The notes under the pieces are model-generated. The model was not told where the DNA came from. It made no database searches and was given only the letters and a program-made list of their open reading frames with translations. A program made the position numbers and the translations under genes. This document shows, in pieces, positions 6,760-9,040 of a stretch of 9,040 nucleotides of DNA (position 1 is the stretch's first letter; the number at the start of each line of letters is the position of its first letter). This DNA comes from JANNHP01 sp031404455 (GTDB taxonomy: Bacteria; Planctomycetota; JAJSAM01; JAJVHW01). Where the stretch lies: assembly GCA_031404455.1 (NCBI GenBank), contig JANNHP010000261.1, positions 1-9,040 of the forward strand. The letters run 5' to 3'.

Positions 6760-6764
6760 CCTCC
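6760..6764 (-). promoter_or_regulatory. Ribosome binding site of the large secreted protein
   Basis: GGAGG on the minus strand, six bases before the ATG at 6753-6751. It decides between this start and the longer open frame upstream, whose extra residues are Arg/Gly-rich and lie ahead of the signal peptide. Confidence 0.65.
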
Positions 6765-6829
6765 ACGAGGAAGACGCACGCGCGCCGCCTCGTCTTGGAC
6801 CGAAAGCGGCACGCGGAGTTCCTCGCACT

Positions 6830-6849
6830 CACGATACCTGCGTATCGTG
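6830..6849. promoter_or_regulatory. Palindrome just upstream of the NAD+ synthesis genes, candidate operator
   Basis: CACGATAC (6830-6837) and GTATCGTG (6842-6849) are perfect 8-base inverted arms around CTGC, ending six bases before the amidase ATG. It is less GC-rich than its surroundings and is the only strong palindrome in this 102-base divergent spacer. Its position suits an operator for a repressor of the NAD+ genes, or an RNA hairpin masking the start codon. TATCGT (6843-6848) also looks like a -10 element, with TTCCTC 18 bases upstream; if used, the mRNA would be nearly leaderless, consistent with the absence of a ribosome binding site. I do not recognise the sequence as a known regulator site. 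Confidence 0.45.
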
Positions 6850-6855
6850 TGCCCC

Positions 6856-7713
6856 ATGAAGGCCGCCCTCGCGCAGATCGCGCCGAAGCTCGCCGACGTC
6901 GCCGCGAACCTGGGCATCCACGCGGACGCCGTGCGCCGCGCGGCGGCGGCGGGCGCGTCGCTCGTCGTCTTCCCGGAACTCTCGCTCACCGGCTACGTGG
7001 TGATGGAAGCAGCGCCGGAACTCGCGATCGCGCTCGACTCGCCGCAGATGAAACGGCTCGCGGAGATCTCGAAGACCGCGGCGATCGCCGTCGGCTTCGT
7101 CGAGGAGGCGCCCGGCGGACGCTTCTTCAACTCGGCGGCGTTTCTCGACCGCGGCGACCTCTTGCACGTCCACCGAAAGGTCTACCTGCCGTCGCACGGG
7201 CTCTTCGACGAGACGCGCCACTTCGCCGCGGGCGACCGGATGCGCGTGTTCGAGACGCGTTTCGGCCGCATCGGGATGCTCATCTGCCGCGACTTCTGGC
7301 ACTTGGGGCCCGCCTACGTGCTCGCGTGCCAGGACCTCGACGTGATGTGCGTTCTCTCCGCGAGCCCCGGCCGCGGCGCGCTAGGCGACGACGGACGTTT
7401 CCAGAGCACGGCGTCGGTGCCGCTCCTCGGCGACACGTACGCGCGGAGCTTCGGCTGTCACGTGCTGCACACGAACCGCGCGGGCGTGGAGGAGGGCGTC
7501 ACCTTCACCGGCGCTTCGGAGGCGTACGGCCCGGGCGGCGAACGTCTCGCGCGCGCGAAGGACCTCGAGGAGGACCTCGCGATCGTGGACATCGATCCCG
7601 CGGCGCGCCGCGCTGCGCGTCTGCGCATGCCGTTCCTCAAGGAGGAGCGGCCCCACATGATCCTCAGGGAGTTGCAGCGTGTCCTCGCCGAACGCTCCGC
7701 ACCTCAATACTGA
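6856..7713 (+). CDS. Nitrilase-superfamily amidase, probable glutaminase subunit for NadE
   Basis: A 285-residue carbon-nitrogen hydrolase, complete and cytoplasmic. The Glu-Lys-Cys catalytic triad is visible: Glu41 in VFPELSLTGY, Lys108 in HRKVYLP, and the nucleophile Cys144 in GMLICRDFWH. The segment LPSHGLFDETRHFAAG (111-126) is close to the LPNYGVFDE-x-R-x-F pattern typical of the glutaminase domain of glutamine-dependent NAD+ synthetases, and Glu119 there matches the extra conserved glutamate. NRAGVEEGVTFTGASEAYGP (207-226) is the late family motif. The 3' end overlaps nadE by 35 bases. I infer that it hydrolyses glutamine and passes ammonia to NadE. The residue after the catalytic Cys is Arg, where the fused synthetases usually have Glu, so another amidase substrate cannot be excluded. 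The ATG at 6856 has no ribosome binding site; a GTG three codons upstream is an alternative. Confidence 0.88.
   Translation: MKAALAQIAPKLADVAANLGIHADAVRRAAAAGASLVVFPELSLTGYVVMEAAPELAIALDSPQMKRLAEISKTAAIAVGFVEEAPGGRFFNSAAFLDRGDLLHVHRKVYLPSHGLFDETRHFAAGDRMRVFETRFGRIGMLICRDFWHLGPAYVLACQDLDVMCVLSASPGRGALGDDGRFQSTASVPLLGDTYARSFGCHVLHTNRAGVEEGVTFTGASEAYGPGGERLARAKDLEEDLAIVDIDPAARRAARLRMPFLKEERPHMILRELQRVLAERSAPQY
7666..7671 (+). promoter_or_regulatory. Ribosome binding site fixing the GTG start of nadE
   Basis: AGGGAG, seven bases before the GTG at 7679, within the end of the amidase gene. It supports initiation at this non-ATG codon and a 35-base overlap of the two genes. Confidence 0.65.
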
Positions 7714-8512
7714 TCTCGCCGAGCGCGTGCTCGTCGCGTTCCTTCGCGACGAGGCGAAGCGGGCTGGATTCGACCGGCTCGTGATCGGGCTCTCGGGCGG
7801 CGTGGACTCGGCCGTCGCGGCGATGCTCGCGGCGAAGGCGGTGGGCGCGGACCGCGTGCACGCGCTCGCGCTTCCGGCGCGAGAGAGCAGCCCGGAGAGC
7901 CTTGCGCACGCGAAGCTCGTCGCCGCGGCCGGCGGTTTCGCGATGACGGTCCGCGAGATCGGCCCCGCCGCCGAAGCGCTGATCGCGTCGCTGAGCGCCC
8001 CACTCACGCCGGTGCGCCGCGGCAACGTGTACGCGCGGCTTCGCATGATCGCGCTCTACGACGCGAGCGCCGCGTTGCCCGCTCTCGTCGTCGGCACGAG
8101 CAACAAGACCGAACTCCTCCTCGGGTACGGCACGCTGCACGGCGACCTCGCTTGCGCGCTCAACCCGCTCGGCGACCTCTACAAGTGCCAGGTCCGCGAC
8201 CTCGCGCGGCACCTCGGCGTGCCCGCGGTCGTCATCGACAAGCCGCCGTCGGCGGACCTCTGGCCCGGGCAGACCGACGAGGCGGATCTCGGCTTCACGT
8301 ACGCCGAGGCCGACGCGCTCCTCTTCCGTCTGGTGGACCAGCGGATGTCGCCGGACGAACTCGTCGCGTCCGGGTTCGCCGAGCCTCTCGTGCGCCGCGT
8401 CACGCGACTCGTCATGCGCAACCAATTCAAACGCCGCCCACCGATGATCGCGAAGCTCTCGGCCCGCACGATCGGCTGGGAGTTCCGCTACCCGCGCGAC
8501 TGGGGCACCTGA
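7679..8512 (+). CDS. nadE: NAD+ synthetase, short form without fused glutaminase domain
   Basis: A 277-residue enzyme that adenylates deamido-NAD+ with ATP and amidates it with ammonia, the last step of NAD+ synthesis. The start is GTG, supported by AGGGAG seven bases upstream. The N-type ATP-pyrophosphatase P-loop is LSGGVDSAVAA (38-48). GNVYARLRM (115-123) is the family signature helix. GTSNKTELLLGYGTLHGD (139-156) and KPPSADLWPGQTDE (188-201) are the nucleotide and substrate loop motifs. RRPPMIAKL near 252-260 is the C-terminal phosphate-binding segment. The length is that of ammonia-dependent NadE; the fused glutamine-dependent form is about twice as long. The overlapping upstream amidase gene supplies what the fused form carries as its N-terminal half, so a two-subunit glutamine-dependent enzyme is likely. 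Confidence 0.95.
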   Translation: MSSPNAPHLNTDLAERVLVAFLRDEAKRAGFDRLVIGLSGGVDSAVAAMLAAKAVGADRVHALALPARESSPESLAHAKLVAAAGGFAMTVREIGPAAEALIASLSAPLTPVRRGNVYARLRMIALYDASAALPALVVGTSNKTELLLGYGTLHGDLACALNPLGDLYKCQVRDLARHLGVPAVVIDKPPSADLWPGQTDEADLGFTYAEADALLFRLVDQRMSPDELVASGFAEPLVRRVTRLVMRNQFKRRPPMIAKLSARTIGWEFRYPRDWGT

Positions 8513-8555
8513 GAAAGCGTCGGTACCGTCTCCGACCCGTTTTCGTCGCTTTCTC
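8511..8555. terminator. Nested inverted repeats between convergent nadE and haem-protein genes
   Basis: GAGAAAGCG (8511-8519) and CGCTTTCTC (8547-8555) are perfect 9-base arms; the left arm starts within the nadE stop codon and the right arm ends directly before the stop of the opposing gene. Inside lies a second stem, GTCGG (8519-8523) with CCGAC (8532-8536), followed by CCG and TTTT (8540-8543), which resembles a weak intrinsic terminator for nadE. The palindrome CGGTACCG (8521-8528) overlaps its loop. The arrangement could end both transcripts. The T-run is short. Confidence 0.5.
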
Positions 8556-9040
8556 TCACCGCGGCATCGCAACGCGCACGCTGAAGGCGCCGCGCAGGTC
8601 GCCGTCCTTGAAGCCGGTCGCCTTGTCCACGGGATAGCGGCGCGCGATCTCGGCCTTCACGTCGGCGACGATCTCGTCTGCGGGACCGTGGCACGCGACG
8701 CAGACGGGTTGCAGACGGATCGGGCGCATCCACCGCAGTTCGCGGCCGCCCGGGACGTCTACGACCTTCGCCACCACCTCGGCCTTCGCATCGCGCTCCC
8801 ATCCCTCGAGCACCGACTTCTCGAACTCGTCGGGCGCGTTGACCGCGTTGCGCCAGCGCAGAGACGTGCGGCGCACGATGACGCCGTCCTGCGAGAGCCC
8901 CTTCGCGACGAGCGGCGCCTTCTCGGAGCAGACCGGGATGGCCCCCGCGGGACCGCCCGCCTCGAGCGCCGCCTTCAGTTCCTTCATCAGCGCACCGCCG
9001 AGAGCGTCGGCGGCCTTCACGGCGCGCTCCTCCGCCGCGG
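8556..9040 (-). CDS. Tll0287-like (DUF3365) haem c protein, N-terminus missing
   Basis: One hundred and sixty residues are visible; the frame stays open to the right edge, so the beginning, probably a signal peptide, lies outside. A GTG at 9020-9018 is possible but unlikely as the start because the helical domain is already under way before it. Counting from that GTG: LMKELKAALEAGGPAGAIPVC, split as LMKELKAALEAGG (11-23) and PAGAIPVC (24-31), then RTSLRWRNAVNAPDEFE (51-67), CVACH (107-111) as the covalent haem c site, RRYPVDKATGFKDGDLRG (127-144) and AFSVRV (145-150) are the ordered motifs of the DUF3365/Tll0287-like family. Known members are periplasmic PAS-like haem proteins thought to sense or shuttle redox state. 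From memory, Tll0287 has an axial cysteine haem ligand; Cys31 here sits in the matching N-terminal motif. The gene converges on nadE. Confidence 0.85.
   Translation of the reverse strand, partial: AAEERAVKAADALGGALMKELKAALEAGGPAGAIPVCSEKAPLVAKGLSQDGVIVRRTSLRWRNAVNAPDEFEKSVLEGWERDAKAEVVAKVVDVPGGRELRWMRPIRLQPVCVACHGPADEIVADVKAEIARRYPVDKATGFKDGDLRGAFSVRVAMPR

Noticed and set aside
6754..6829. A sigma70 promoter with TTGGAC at 6795-6800
   Set aside because: No acceptable -10 sequence lies 16-18 bases downstream (the bases there read GTTCCT).
4216..7713. A 1165-codon open frame on the plus strand crossing the large secreted-protein gene
   Set aside because: Only its last 285 codons, from 6856, form a real protein (the amidase). 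The upstream part is Arg/Glu-rich with no motifs and lies antisense to a gene with a signal peptide and a good ribosome binding site; GC-rich DNA lacks stops by chance.
7679..8512. nadE being a truncated fragment of the fused enzyme
   Set aside because: Its length and complete motif set equal a normal ammonia-dependent NadE, and it has its own ribosome binding site and start; nothing suggests a frameshift in a former fusion, since the overlap includes an intact amidase C-terminus.

Overview
The window is very GC-rich, densely packed bacterial DNA. Nothing in it fixes the phylum. A secreted HEAT-like protein of nearly 900 residues, a Spy/LTxxQ-type lipoprotein and a Tll0287-like (DUF3365) haem protein together suggest a Planctomycetota-like or other environmental Gram-negative lineage; this is inference only. 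The window reads as core or housekeeping DNA. I see no transposase, integrase, phage gene, CRISPR array, rRNA or tRNA, and no clear defence or biosynthetic cluster.

Layout, left to right. (1) The first 36 bases hold the start of a leftward gene running off the edge, with a good ribosome binding site. (2) Bases 37-253 are non-coding and full of palindromes, including two related units in opposite orientation and a hairpin just past the next stop codon. (3) Bases 254-1072 (-) encode a lipoprotein with a coiled coil, a Spy-like domain with two LTxxQ-type motifs and a Gly-rich tail. (4) Bases 1073-1241 are a divergent spacer with a 16-bp tandem repeat and two GC-rich palindromes. (5) Bases 1242-3292 (+) are a two-gene operon: an MFS_3 exporter and an alpha/beta hydrolase overlapping by 4 bases. 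(6) Bases 3302-6753 (-) hold a large secreted protein of unknown function followed by an integral membrane isoprenylcysteine/phospholipid-type methyltransferase. (7) Bases 6754-6855 are a second divergent spacer, with an 8-bp-arm palindrome 6 bases before the next start codon. (8) Bases 6856-8512 (+) encode a nitrilase-fold amidase and, overlapping it by 35 bases, the NAD+ synthetase NadE. (9) Bases 8556-9040 (-) hold the C-terminal part of a Tll0287-like haem c protein, cut by the window edge.

The best-understood unit is (8). The amidase resembles the glutaminase domain that is fused to the N-terminus of glutamine-dependent NAD+ synthetases, so the pair looks like that enzyme split into two overlapping genes: one protein would release ammonia from glutamine and the other would use it with ATP to amidate deamido-NAD+. 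The exporter and hydrolase are translationally coupled and may handle a common small molecule, but no substrate can be read from the sequence. The remaining genes are envelope or periplasmic proteins with no evident shared pathway. I found no convincing wholly new system; the most useful leads are the split NAD+ synthetase with its upstream palindrome, and the repeat structures in the spacers.
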